DNA of 64,000 nt, taken from CAWBFD01 sp963788115 (GTDB taxonomy: Bacteria > Actinomycetota > Thermoleophilia > Solirubrobacterales > 70-9). Of this stretch, positions 43,989-53,340 are shown piece after piece; position 1 is the stretch's first letter; the number at the start of each line of letters is the position of its first letter. The notes beneath the pieces were generated by a model. It worked only from the letters and a program-made list of their open reading frames with translations. It was not told where the DNA came from and ran no database searches. The DNA lies in NCBI GenBank assembly GCA_963788115.1, contig CAWBFD010000004.1:2108001-2172000 (forward strand), written 5' to 3'. Both the position numbers and the translations under genes were made by a program.

Positions 43989-44881
43989 CGTACTCGATCG
44001 TCGCTCGCGATCCCGACACGGGCGAGCTCGGTGTCGGCGTGCAAACGTGCATGTTCGCAGTGGGCACGATCGTGCCGTGGGCGAAACCCGGTATCGGCGC
44101 CGTCGCAACGCAAGCGTTCGCGGAAGCAGCGTACGGCTGGCGCTGTCTCGAACAACTCGATCAGGGTCGCACCGCCGAGGAAGCGCTCGACGCAGCGCGC
44201 GCGGTCGATCCCGGTTCCGCAATTCGTCAGGTAGGTGTGGTCGACGCCCAGGGCCGCGCGGCTTCCTTCACCGGCGCGAGTTGCATCGATCACGCGGGCA
44301 ACCAGCTTGGCGTGGGCTACACGGTGCAGGGCAACATGCTGACCTCACCCGATGTGTGGCCCGCGATGGCGGCGGCCTTCGAGGGCACGTCGGGTCCACT
44401 CACCGAGCGATTGTTGGCGGCGCTGTGCGCGGGTGAGGCCGAGGGCGGTGATGCGCGGGGCCGGTTGTCGGCCGCGCTGCTGGTCGTCGATGGGCAACCC
44501 CACGAGCATCCGGGCGAAGGCGTGCTCGTCGACCTCCGGGTCGACCATCACGACGCACCCCTCGACGAGCTCGCGCGTTTGCTCGACGCCCGCGGGGCGT
44601 TCGACGCCGGCTTGCGCAGCTACGCCGAACTCATGGATGGCCAGCCGGACGCCGCGGTCGCGTCGGCTGCCGCGGCCCTCGCACGGCTGCCCGACGACGA
44701 GAACTTCCGCTTCGCGCACGGGATCGCGACCGTGCTCGCGGGTGATATCGGCGCGGGACGCTCCGAACTGCGCGCACTCGTTGCCGCCCGGCCGTCGTGG
44801 GCCACGATCATCCGCAGCTTCGCGGCGCAGGGGCTCCTGACGTTGCCCGGCGGCGTCACCGTCGATTCTCTCCTTGCCTGA
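43985..44881 (+). CDS. DUF1028 family (Ntn-hydrolase-like) protein
   Basis: 298 aa. MTYSIVARDPDTGELGVGVQT, AVGTIVPWAKPGIGAVATQA and GYTVQGNMLTSPDVWPAMAAAF are the family's standard segments. The fold is like Ntn hydrolases, but function is unproven. The C-terminal extension (about 210-298) has TPR-like helices, AAVASAAAALARLPDDENFRFA. GTG start overlaps the CYTH stop. Confidence 0.85.
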   Translation: MTYSIVARDPDTGELGVGVQTCMFAVGTIVPWAKPGIGAVATQAFAEAAYGWRCLEQLDQGRTAEEALDAARAVDPGSAIRQVGVVDAQGRAASFTGASCIDHAGNQLGVGYTVQGNMLTSPDVWPAMAAAFEGTSGPLTERLLAALCAGEAEGGDARGRLSAALLVVDGQPHEHPGEGVLVDLRVDHHDAPLDELARLLDARGAFDAGLRSYAELMDGQPDAAVASAAAALARLPDDENFRFAHGIATVLAGDIGAGRSELRALVAARPSWATIIRSFAAQGLLTLPGGVTVDSLLA

Positions 44882-44934
44882 TCCCGTCTGCGGGTGAAGA
44901 CTCCGCGGGCGGGGTTTGCGAGGGGAGGTCGGCG

Positions 44935-45255
44935 ATGCCGAAGTACCTGATCGTCGCGTCGTTGAACGTCGATGGCGTCAAGGGCGTCTTGGACAAAGGC
45001 GGCGTGGCCCGCCGGGACGCCATCTCGAAGCTCATCGCCGATGCCGGCGGCACCTTGGAAAGCTTCTATTTCGCGTTCGGCGAGGACGACGTGTATGCGA
45101 CCGTGGACCTTCCGAACAACGAGACGGTTGCTGCGATCGCGATGAACGTGGCGGCGAGTGGCTCGGTCTCGTGCAAGACCGTTGTGCTTCTCACGCCGGA
45201 GGAGATCGACCGCGCGACTGCCGTCACCGTCGACTACCGCCCGCCGGGCAGTTAG
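44935..45255 (+). CDS. GYD domain protein
   Basis: 106 aa. MPKYLIVASLNVDGVKGVLD, AISKLIADAGGTLESFYFAFGEDDVYATVDLP (split) and AASGSVSCKTVVLLTPEEID match the GYD ferredoxin-like dimeric fold. Function unknown. GGGAGG lies upstream of ATG 44935. Its stop is 12 bp from the stop of corA. Confidence 0.85.
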   Translation: MPKYLIVASLNVDGVKGVLDKGGVARRDAISKLIADAGGTLESFYFAFGEDDVYATVDLPNNETVAAIAMNVAASGSVSCKTVVLLTPEEIDRATAVTVDYRPPGS

Positions 45256-45267
45256 AGCCGGGAGGCC

Positions 45268-46247
45268 TCAGAGCCAACCGCTGCGCCGGAACGCGCGGTA
45301 GAGCAACGCACACGAGCCGAAGATCAATACCAACACTGCTGGATAGGCCCACGGTTCATCGAGTTCCGGCATGTGCTCGAAATTCATGCCGTAGATGCCG
45401 GCGATCATCGTCGGCACCGCCGCGATCGCCACCCAGGCCGAGATCTTGCGCATGTCCTCGTTCTGGCGGACGCTGACGCGCGTGAGATTGGCTTCGAGGA
45501 CACTCGTCAGCAGCTCGCTGAATGCATCGACGCGTTCGGTGACGCGCTGCAGGTGGTCGTGCACGTCGCGGAAGTACTCGCGTACGTCGGTCGGCACCCA
45601 CGGCAGCGGGACGCGACGAGAGTTGCTCGAGGGGATCGCCGAGCGGCGTCGGTCGCCTGCATCATCTCGATCACCTCGCGCTTGAGCTTGTAGATCCGCT
45701 CGACCGGGTTCGACGAGTCGCCCTCCGAGAACACCTGGTACTCGACCTCGTGGATGTCGTTGTCGAGACCCTGGATCACGGGGAGGTAATCGTCGACGAC
45801 CGTGTCCATGATCCCGTAGAGCACGGCGGCAGGACCCCGCTCGAGCAGGTCGGGCCGGGCTTCCATCCGCGAACGAGTGTCCTTCAGTGCGCTCGCTTCT
45901 CCGTGCCGGACGACGACCGCGAATCCCTCGCCGACGAAGACCTGGATCTCGCCGAACTCGACCACCTCGATTGCGTCGACGTAGCGGGCCGACTTCAGCA
46001 CCACGAACAACGACTCGCCGTATACCTCGAGCTTCGCCCGTTGGTGTGCATTGACCGCATCCTCGACGGCCAGCTCATGGAGGCCGAACGCGGCACCGAC
46101 CTCTGAAAACTCGTCGGCGCTCGGTTCGAGCAGGCCCAGCCACACGAATACGCCCGGGCCGATGGCAGGCCTCGGCTGCGTCCGCGATCGATGCTGAGGT
46201 CCCGGCCGGCGCCTGCCCTTCTCATAGATCGCGCAGTCGACGATCAC
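45268..46247 (-). CDS. corA: CorA-family Mg2+/Co2+ transporter (several apparent frameshifts)
   Basis: About 325 aa, a pentameric divalent-cation channel. GTG 46247 starts VIVDCAIYEKGRRR. GTSASIADAAEACHRP lies in a second frame and FVWLGLLEPSADEFSEVG returns to the first, implying indels near 46203 and 46152. REVIEMMQAT, PLGDPLEQLSS and VPLPWVPTDVREYFRDVHDHL occupy three frames between 45600 and 45665. The pore signature IYGMNFEHMPELDEP and two C-terminal helices are intact. I count four indels, the most of any gene here. Confidence 0.8.
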
Positions 46248-46308
46248 CGGCTCGATTCTTCCACGCCCGCGGCTCGACCGGCGGTGTCTGATGCCATCAT
46301 GGCGACCG

Positions 46309-47361
46309 ATGGTCGACCTGCCCGCGCCACCCGCAATCACGTTCGCGAGCGACAACGCCGCGGGCGTCCACCCCGCGGTGATGGACGCGCTCGCGGCCGT
46401 GAACCACGGTCACGCGCTCGCATACGGCGACGACCCGTGGACGCGGCAGCTCGGCGACGTCATGCGCGACGTGTTCGGCGCACCGGTCGAGACGCTGCCC
46501 GTATGGGGCGGCACGGGTGCCAACGTGGTCGCGCTCGCGTGTCTCACGCACGCGAGCGATGCGGTGGTGTGCGCGGACACCGCGCACATCCATACCGACG
46601 AAGCCGGCGCGCCCGAACGCATGGCCGGCACCAAGCTGGTGGCGTTGCCCGCGACCGACGGCAAGCTGCGCCCCGAGCAGCTGCGGGACCCGGCCGCGTG
46701 GCTCGGCGACGAGCACCACCCGCAACCGAGGGTGCTGTCGATCACGCAGTCGACGGAGTCGGGGACGCTCTACACCACCGACGAGATCGGCGCGCTGTGC
46801 GACGAAGCGCACCGGCTCGGAATGCTCGTACATCTCGACGGTGCGCGGATCGCGAACGCGGCGGCGGCGCTCGGCGGCAACGTGCGGGCGTTCACGATCG
46901 ACGTGGGCGTCGACGTCATCTCGTTCGGTGGCACGAAGAACGGGCTCATGTACGGCGAGGCGGTCGTGTTCTGCCGGCCCGAACTGGCGGCCCGAGCCGC
47001 GCACGTGCGCAAGCAGCTCGCGCAGCTGCCGTCGAAAGTGCGCTACATCTCCGCGCAGTTCCTCGCGATCCTCGCCGACGGCTTGTGGTTGCGCCTGGCC
47101 GAGCACGCCAACGCCATGGCGACGCAGCTCGCGGCGGCCGTGGCCGCAGTGCCCGGCGCCAAGGTGGCGCGTGCGCCGGCCGTGAACGCGGTATTCGTCG
47201 AACTCCCCGCCGACGCCATCTCGCCGCTCCAGGAGTGGTGCTTCTTCTGGGTGTGGGACCCGCACCGCAGCGAGGTCCGCTGGATGACTGCGTGGGACAC
47301 GACGCCGGCCGACATCGACGCGTTCGTCGCCGGCGTGCGCGCCGTCCTCACGTCGTCATGA
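46309..47361 (+). CDS. ltaE: Low-specificity L-threonine aldolase
   Basis: 350 aa PLP enzyme of fold type I. FASDNAAGVHPAVMDALAAVNHGHALAYGDD (split) is the N-terminal signature. HTDEAGAPE and LVHLDGARIANAAAALG hold the cofactor contacts, and the PLP Lys is in SFGGTKNGLMYGEAVVF. It splits threonine or allo-threonine to glycine and acetaldehyde. The stop overlaps the GntR start (ATGA), so they form an operon. Confidence 0.9.
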   Translation: MVDLPAPPAITFASDNAAGVHPAVMDALAAVNHGHALAYGDDPWTRQLGDVMRDVFGAPVETLPVWGGTGANVVALACLTHASDAVVCADTAHIHTDEAGAPERMAGTKLVALPATDGKLRPEQLRDPAAWLGDEHHPQPRVLSITQSTESGTLYTTDEIGALCDEAHRLGMLVHLDGARIANAAAALGGNVRAFTIDVGVDVISFGGTKNGLMYGEAVVFCRPELAARAAHVRKQLAQLPSKVRYISAQFLAILADGLWLRLAEHANAMATQLAAAVAAVPGAKVARAPAVNAVFVELPADAISPLQEWCFFWVWDPHRSEVRWMTAWDTTPADIDAFVAGVRAVLTSS

Positions 47362-48038
47362 CGAGCACACCGCCGCCCACGGACGTCGGTCAGGAGCTGC
47401 GCGGGCGGATCCACCGCGGCGAGCTCGGGCCGGGCGACCGGCTGCCGCCCGAACGCGAGCTGGCGACGAATTTTCGGGTGAGCCGCGACCGCGTTCGCGA
47501 AGCGTTGCTCGCGCTCGAGAACGACGGCTACGTGGTGGCGCGGCGCGGCGCCACCGGCGGGCGCTTCGTCACCGAACTCGCGGCGCCGTTCGCGGCCTGG
47601 GCCGCGAAGACCGAGCCCGATCTCGACGACATCGTGGACTTCCGGCTCGCAGTCGAATGCGAAGCCTGCCGTTTCGCGGCCCTGCGCCGCACGCGCGGTG
47701 ATCTGACCGCGATGGGCCGCAGCGTCAAGCGCCTCGACGGGGCCACGACGCCGCGCGAGTACCGCCTCGCCGACGTCGCGTTCCATGCCGCGATCGCAGT
47801 GGCGTCCGGGAACGAGCGGCTTGCGGCTGCCGTCGAGCGCGCCCGGGGCGAGCTGTTCGAACCGGCCGACGAACTGTGGAAGCACGGCCGGATCGAGAGC
47901 CTGGCCGATCACCAGCACATCCTCGTCGCGATCCGGGCGCGAGATGCCGAAGGGGCCGCCACGGCGATGGCCGAGCACATCGAGCGCACCCGCCTCGAAG
48001 TCCGGGCCCTCGTCCGCCAAATCCCCCAGAATCCCTGA
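47358..48038 (+). CDS. GntR family regulator (FadR subfamily)
   Basis: 226 aa. Winged helix: GRIHRGELGPGDRLPPERELA, then FRVSRDRVREALLALENDGYV and RGATGGRFV. The C-terminal FCD domain has DFRLAVECEACRFAALRR, HAAIAVASGNERL and SLADHQHILVAIRARD, with metal-binding His. A TTGGTC...GACCAA palindrome just downstream, before the oxygenase gene, is a likely binding site. Its ligand is unknown. Confidence 0.9.
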   Translation: MTSTPPPTDVGQELRGRIHRGELGPGDRLPPERELATNFRVSRDRVREALLALENDGYVVARRGATGGRFVTELAAPFAAWAAKTEPDLDDIVDFRLAVECEACRFAALRRTRGDLTAMGRSVKRLDGATTPREYRLADVAFHAAIAVASGNERLAAAVERARGELFEPADELWKHGRIESLADHQHILVAIRARDAEGAATAMAEHIERTRLEVRALVRQIPQNP

Positions 48039-48061
48039 GCCCCCGTTCAAGGTCGCGGCAT

Positions 48062-48085
48062 CATTGGTCGAAAATCCGACCAATG
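48062..48085. promoter_or_regulatory. Candidate GntR/FadR operator
   Basis: CATTGGTCG and CGACCAATG arms with a 6-bp AT-rich spacer (AAAATC). TGGTC/GACCA half-sites are typical of FadR-subfamily GntR proteins. It lies 24 bp after the gntR stop and 18 bp before the oxygenase ATG. Confidence 0.7.
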
Positions 48086-48102
48086 ACGGGTAGGCTCTCT
48101 CC

Positions 48103-48993
48103 ATGACGCTGGCGTCCGCGGCCCTCGACGAGGACTTCGTGCGGGACGCCGCGGCCGCGGTCCTGCCGGAAGCGGTGCGTGCCGCGCTCGGGGCCTTCGC
48201 CGCCGACTCCGGACTCGACGGATCGTTGCTCCTGCGCGGGTTGCCCGTGGGCGCGATACCCGCGACCCCGCCGCGCCCCGGTGTGCCGACGGGCAAGGAC
48301 TGCACCAGTGAGCACACCCTGCTCGCCGTCGCCTGCGTCCTCGGTGAGCCGATCGGCTACGTCCAGGAACACGGTGGGGGATTGGTGCAAGACATCGTGC
48401 CCGATCATGCGAGTCGCGACCGCCAGGTCTCGTCGTCGTCGACAGTCACGCTCGCCTGGCACACCGAAGCCGCATTCCATCCGCACAAGCCGCGCTATCT
48501 GCTCCTGCTCTGCCTGCGTGGGGATCCGCAAGCGGTCACGATGCTCTGCTCGATCAAGCGCATCCTGCTCCACCTCGATGCGGACACGATCGCGATCTTG
48601 CGTGAGCCGCGCTTTCGGACTCGGCCGGACGCCTCGTTTCTCGACGGCGACGGGCCCGGCGCGTTCGGACCGCTCCAGCCCGTGCTCTCGGGCTCGCCGG
48701 CGCGCCCGACGTTCACGTTCGACGAAGACCTCATGATCGGCACCGACCCCGACGCGCAGTCCGCGTTCGAGGCGCTCGCCCAGACGGTGCGGTCGCACGC
48801 CACCAGCGTCGTTCTCGAAGCCGGTGACCTCCTCGTCGTCGACAACCACACCACGGTTCACGCCCGGAGCCCGTTTCCCGCCCGTTTCGACGGCAACGAC
48901 CGTTGGCTCCAGCGGACGTTCGTGGTGACCGACCTCACACCGTCCGCGACCGAGCGCGAGGGGCGCATCGTGACCACCCGTTTCCAAAGCTGA
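48103..48993 (+). CDS. TauD/clavaminate-synthase-like Fe(II)/2-oxoglutarate oxygenase
   Basis: 296 aa. The iron motif is LAWHTEAAFHPHKPRYLLLL (HxE), with the distal His in DNHTTVHARSPFPARFDG and the 2OG-binding Arg in RWLQRTF. Layout matches L-asparagine/arginine hydroxylase-like enzymes, so an amino acid is a fair guess for substrate. The GntR operator before it and the threonine aldolase upstream suggest a small amino-acid metabolism unit. Confidence 0.75.
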   Translation: MTLASAALDEDFVRDAAAAVLPEAVRAALGAFAADSGLDGSLLLRGLPVGAIPATPPRPGVPTGKDCTSEHTLLAVACVLGEPIGYVQEHGGGLVQDIVPDHASRDRQVSSSSTVTLAWHTEAAFHPHKPRYLLLLCLRGDPQAVTMLCSIKRILLHLDADTIAILREPRFRTRPDASFLDGDGPGAFGPLQPVLSGSPARPTFTFDEDLMIGTDPDAQSAFEALAQTVRSHATSVVLEAGDLLVVDNHTTVHARSPFPARFDGNDRWLQRTFVVTDLTPSATEREGRIVTTRFQS

Positions 48994-49036
48994 CGACGGG
49001 TTGCGCAATCCTGGCCATAGCCTCCATGGTGAAGAT

Positions 49037-51087
49037 ATGAATGCGGCCCGTCCTTTCGTTGTCGACCTCAGCGAGGGTCGAGCGCGCGACCCGGCGCTGA
49101 CCGGCGGGAAGGCGGCCGCGCTCGCGCGTGCCGCGGTCGGCGGGCTCAACGCCTTGCCGGGTGCCGTCCTGACGACGGCGTTCTCCGATGCCGCCGACGA
49201 AGGCGTCGACGTGGCGACCCATCCCGCGGTGAGGGAAGCCTTCGAACGCATGAAAGGCGACGAGCAAGACCTCGTGGCACGCAGTTCGTCCGTGGTGGAG
49301 GACACGTCGGAGTCGTCGATGGCGGGCCAGTTCGACTCGGTCATCGGGATCCACGGATTCGAGGCCTTCGCGGTGGCGGTGAAACAGGTTCTCGATTCAC
49401 GCGCCCGCGCCGGTGCAACCGACGAAGCGATCGCGGTGCTCGTGCAGCCGCTCATCGACCCCGAGTTCGGCGGCGTGATGTTCGGCATCGATCCGGTGAG
49501 CGGACGCGAAGATCGCCGGGTCGTCAGCGCGGTGCAGGGAGGACCGGAACCGCTCGTGAGTGGTGAAGTCGACGGGTCGCGCTATCTCCTCGACACCAAG
49601 GCAAAAGTGCTCGAGTTCGCGGCAAACGACGGGCCCGAGTTGCGCAAGCGCGACCTCGCGCGACTCGTCATGCTGTCGAACGACGTCGCCCGCGTGTTCC
49701 GCGGCCCCCAAGACGTCGAGTGGGCGATCGGCACCGAGGGTTCGCTCTACCTGCTCCAGTCGCGGCCCGTCACGACGCAGGTCCGCGGCACACCGAGCGG
49801 CCCCGTCTACGGACCGGGGCCGGTGGCCGAGACCTTTCCGGAACCGCTCACCGAATTCGAGCGCGACCTCTGGGTCCCCCCGCTGCGCGAAGCGGTACGC
49901 GAAGCGGTGTTGCTCGCCGGGGCCGCCACGCCGGCTGAGGTCGACAAGAGCGACATCGTCGTCTCGGTCGACGGCCACGTCGCGATCGATCTCCGCCTCG
50001 CCGGTGACATCCCGACCAAGGGGGGAGTCGCCCGCACGTTGAATCCGATCCGCGCCTCGCGCCGCCTCCGTGGCGCGTGGCGTATCGGCCGGCTGCGCGG
50101 CGCACTGCCGCGGTTGGCGGAGCGACTGCTCGACCGGGTCGACGCCGACCTCGAAGCGGTTCCCGATCTGAATTCCCTCACGAGTCGCCAGCTGATCGCG
50201 CTCCTGCACCGGAGTCAGGTGGTGCTGCGCGCGTTGCACGCGCACGAGATCCTCATGGGCATGCTCACGACCACCGGCCGCAACCGGATGACCGGGGCGT
50301 CGGTCGCGTTGCGCGTGCTCAGCGAAGCGCGCGAAGACGGCTTGACCGACGAAGAGATTCTGGCGCGGAGCCCGATCGTGCTGGCACTGACCGCCCCGCA
50401 CGTCGGCCCGCGCACCGAACTCCCACCGGAAGCGAGCACGATCTACATCGGTGCCGACGCCGACAACGACAACGACAACGGCATCCTGCGCGAAGCGCTG
50501 CGCCTGCGCGTGCGGTGGATGCAGGAGTGCTCCGGTCGCGCCGCCTGGGAGCTGGGGGAGCGCATGGTCGCGGCCGGCGAGCTCCCCGAGCAGAAGCTCA
50601 TCCGGCACATGTCCTTCGACCATGTCGAAGCGGTGCTGACGCACCGCGCGGTCGTGATCCCCGCGCTCATCCACCAGCACGAGCACGACTTCGGCGCGCC
50701 GTTGCCGGCGATGTTCCAGCTCTCCGACAAGGGCATTCCCATCCGCGCGCAGGGCATGGGCGAGATGAGCGGCGGTACTGGTGCCGGTGGTGGCGTCGGT
50801 TCGGGACCAGTCACGCACGACACCGACGATCCGCCGAGCGGATCGGTGCTCGTCACGACGACGCTCACACCTGGGCTCGCGCCGCTGCTCCAGCGCCTGA
50901 ACGGCATCGTCGCCGAGACTGGTTCGGTGCTTTCGCACTTGGCCATCCTCGCCCGGGAGGAACAGGTCGCGACGGTCGTCGGTTACAACGGTGCCGTGAG
51001 CGCGCTGCCCGGAGGGCGCCATCGTGAAAGTCGACGGTGAGACGGGTCAGGTCAGCATCGAAGACGACGCGGCGAGCGAACGAGTAG
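49037..51087 (+). CDS. PEP-utilising enzyme (PEP synthase/rifampicin phosphotransferase-like; apparent frameshift near the end)
   Basis: About 680 aa. The N-terminal ATP-binding domain has LTGGKAAALARAA, VARSSSVVEDTSESSMAGQFD and VEWAIGTEGSLYLLQSRPVT. A long middle domain follows. The swivelling domain has ETGSVLSHLAILAREEQ, with the catalytic His. One extra G near 51011 separates VSALPE from GAIVKVDGETGQV. A TAG at 51085 in a third frame, right before AAGGAG, may be the true stop. Phosphoryl transfer from ATP through His is the family reaction; the acceptor is not known. The N terminus is short for PpsA. Confidence 0.75.
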
Positions 51088-51101
51088 AAGGAGACGGCAT
51101 C

Positions 51102-51623
51102 GTGAAGATCATCGGGTGGCTCGCCGGTATCGGCACGCTGATCGCCGGCGCGATGTACATGGTCATCTCGCTCAACCGGTGGGAATGGAACCGCGCCCTC
51201 TTCTTCGGGTTGATCGTGCTCATCGCCGAGGTCGGCCTTGCGACGGGACTGATCCTGCGGCGTATCGCGCGGCTCGAGTACTCGACCGCGCTCGACCCCG
51301 AAGTGCTCGACATCATCCGCGCGACGCGTCCGCCTTCGGCCGATCGGTTCGCGTGGATGAAGGACGCGACCGGCCGCAGCAACGTGTTCATCACGTTCAT
51401 CGTCGGCGGCGGCATCATCCTCTCCGGGATCGCGTGGATCGTCGACAAGGTCGCGTCGAAGACGTCGACACCGCAGGGCGAGGAACGCCTCGCAGTTGAG
51501 CTGGGGCCGATCAGTTACCCGCGCGGCGGCCTCATCGTCGACGACGTGACCGTGCTCGCGCAGGAAGTCCCCGGCGCGGACGACGCACAGATCCGCAAGC
51601 TGCTGCGGCGCGCCGGGCACTGA
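51102..51623 (+). CDS. Membrane protein, unknown function
   Basis: 173 aa from GTG 51102, with AAGGAG 9 bases upstream. Helices: IIGWLAGIGTLIAGAMYMVI, ALFFGLIVLIAEVGLATGLI and VFITFIVGGGIILSGIAWIV. A soluble C-terminal part ends DDAQIRKLLRRAGH. In the given sequence the frame joins back into the PEP enzyme, but the ribosome site supports a separate gene. The next gene follows after 1 bp. Confidence 0.65.
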   Translation: MKIIGWLAGIGTLIAGAMYMVISLNRWEWNRALFFGLIVLIAEVGLATGLILRRIARLEYSTALDPEVLDIIRATRPPSADRFAWMKDATGRSNVFITFIVGGGIILSGIAWIVDKVASKTSTPQGEERLAVELGPISYPRGGLIVDDVTVLAQEVPGADDAQIRKLLRRAGH

Positions 51624-51624
51624 C

Positions 51625-52014
51625 GTGGCGAAAGCGTTCAAGATCGCCCTGGCGATCGTCGGGCTCGCCATCGGGATGGTCGGGGTGTTCGCGCTGCGCG
51701 AAGCCACGCTCTCGACACACCAGCCCGTCGCACGCGACTCGCAGCTCGAGCTGATCGTGTCGGCCAGCACCAAGGGCGGCGAGACGAACCAGACGATCGA
51801 CGAGATGGTCGAAGCGCAACTGCTCACGTGCCGGCTCGAGGTCACGTCGGATCTCGTCGGCCCGATCGAGGACCAGGGCGACGACCACTACCGCGCGGTG
51901 TTGACGCCGTCGATGGACGAAACCAACCGCCGCCAGTTCCGCGGCTGTGTCGAAGACTGGGTGATCGACGGCGTCCGGCTCAACGTGCTCGAGATGGACG
52001 ACATCGAAGACTGA
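51625..52014 (+). CDS. Membrane-anchored hypothetical protein
   Basis: 129 aa from GTG 51625. One N-terminal helix (IALAIVGLAIGMVGVFAL) is followed by an extracytoplasmic domain with two Cys (LLTCRLEV, FRGCVEDW) that could pair. Family not recognised. It is tightly linked to the membrane gene before it and to the PEP enzyme. Confidence 0.6.
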   Translation: MAKAFKIALAIVGLAIGMVGVFALREATLSTHQPVARDSQLELIVSASTKGGETNQTIDEMVEAQLLTCRLEVTSDLVGPIEDQGDDHYRAVLTPSMDETNRRQFRGCVEDWVIDGVRLNVLEMDDIED

Positions 52015-52078
52015 TACCTGTCACGCCGTGTCAGGGTTGCGGAGGAGGATGGACACCCCGAAACCGAGAGGACCCGAC

Positions 52079-53287
52079 ATGGACTGGAAGCTCGAACTCG
52101 TCGCAGTGCCCGTATCCGACGTCGACAAGGCCAAGGCGTTCTACGTCGATCAAGTCGGATTCGTAGCCGACCACGACCACCGCGTCAGCGACGACATGCG
52201 GTTCGTGCAGTTGACCCCGCCCGGCTCGGCCTGCTCCATCTGCTTCGGTGAGGGGATGTCGACGAAAGCGCCGGGCTCACTCGAAGGTCTCCAGTTGGTC
52301 GTCGCCGACATCGAGGCCGCGCGTGCGGAACTCGTCGAACGCGGGGTCGACGTGAGCGAGGTCCAGGCGTTCCCGTGGGGATCGTTCGTGTTCTTCAGCG
52401 ACCCCGACGGCAACGGTTGGGCCGTCCAGCAAATCTCCCCCCGTAGCGATGAATTTCGGCGCGGGCCGTACGGTCTGACCCTCGACTTTACCTACCGCGA
52501 ACGCAAGGAGCCTCCCGTGCCCAAGCGTGACGAAGCCCCGATCGGTGCACCCTGCTGGGTCGACCTCATGACATCGGATCCCGAGAAGAGCCGCGCGTTC
52601 TACGGCGACCTCTTCGGTTGGACGTGGGAGGACCCAGGCCCTGAGTACGGCGGTTACTTCAACTTCTTGAAGGACGGCGAAATGATCGCCGGCGGCATGC
52701 GCAACCCCGGCGACCTCCCCTTCGACGTGTGGTCGGTGTATCTCGCGGTCAAGGACGCGCGTGAGACGACCGACGCCGCGGTGGCGAACGGCGGAACCGT
52801 CATGGTGCCGGCGATGGAGGTGCAGGCGCTCGGCACGATGGGTGTCGTTACCGACCCGAGTGGAGCGACCATCGGCTTGTGGCAGCCGGGTGAGCACCGC
52901 GGCATGGGCATCGTGCGCGAGCCCGGCACGCCCGCGTGGTTCGAACTGCACACGACCGCCTACCCCGCGGCCGTGAGCTTCTACGAGAAGGTGTTCCACT
53001 GGCCCCTGCACACGATGGGCGACACTGACGAGTTCCGCTACACGACCTACGGTGACGCCGACAACCAAGAGGCCGGGATCATGGACGCGAGCTCGTTCCT
53101 GCCCGACGGTGTGCCGTCGCACTGGTCGATCTACTTCGCGGTCGACGACACGGACGCGGCGCTGGCGCGCATCGTCGAGCTCGGCGGCCAAGTGGTCACG
53201 CCGGCCGAAGACACGCCCTACGGCCGTTTGGCCACGGCGACCGACGTGACCGGCGCGATCTTCAAGTTGGTTGCCGACCAGAACTAG
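52079..53287 (+). CDS. Three tandem VOC (glyoxalase-like) domains; probably two genes joined by an indel
   Basis: 402 aa as read. Domain 1 (1-125): ELVAVPVSDVDKAKAFYVDQVGF to FFSDPDGNGWAVQQISP. Domains 2 and 3 (about 150-400) form a double-VOC protein beginning GAPCWVDLMTSDPEKSRAFY, with AWFELHTTAYPAAVSFYEKV opening the third. AAGGAG at 52505-52510 precedes GTG 52517 (MPKRDEAPIGAP). One more C in the six-C run near 52437-52442 would create a TAG after domain 1. So 52079 to about 52446 and 52517-53287 are probably separate genes. Metal-dependent small-molecule or resistance role; substrates unknown. Confidence 0.8.
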   Translation: MDWKLELVAVPVSDVDKAKAFYVDQVGFVADHDHRVSDDMRFVQLTPPGSACSICFGEGMSTKAPGSLEGLQLVVADIEAARAELVERGVDVSEVQAFPWGSFVFFSDPDGNGWAVQQISPRSDEFRRGPYGLTLDFTYRERKEPPVPKRDEAPIGAPCWVDLMTSDPEKSRAFYGDLFGWTWEDPGPEYGGYFNFLKDGEMIAGGMRNPGDLPFDVWSVYLAVKDARETTDAAVANGGTVMVPAMEVQALGTMGVVTDPSGATIGLWQPGEHRGMGIVREPGTPAWFELHTTAYPAAVSFYEKVFHWPLHTMGDTDEFRYTTYGDADNQEAGIMDASSFLPDGVPSHWSIYFAVDDTDAALARIVELGGQVVTPAEDTPYGRLATATDVTGAIFKLVADQN

Positions 53288-53340
53288 CGGTTGCCATCAC
53301 CCGCGTCGCCTGACCCGCATCGAGGTGCAAGAGTCGCGCC

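Noticed and set aside
45590..45670. Programmed frameshifting in corA
   Set aside because: Several shifts in both directions within one gene, no slippery site plus stimulator pattern, and many other genes are affected likewise.
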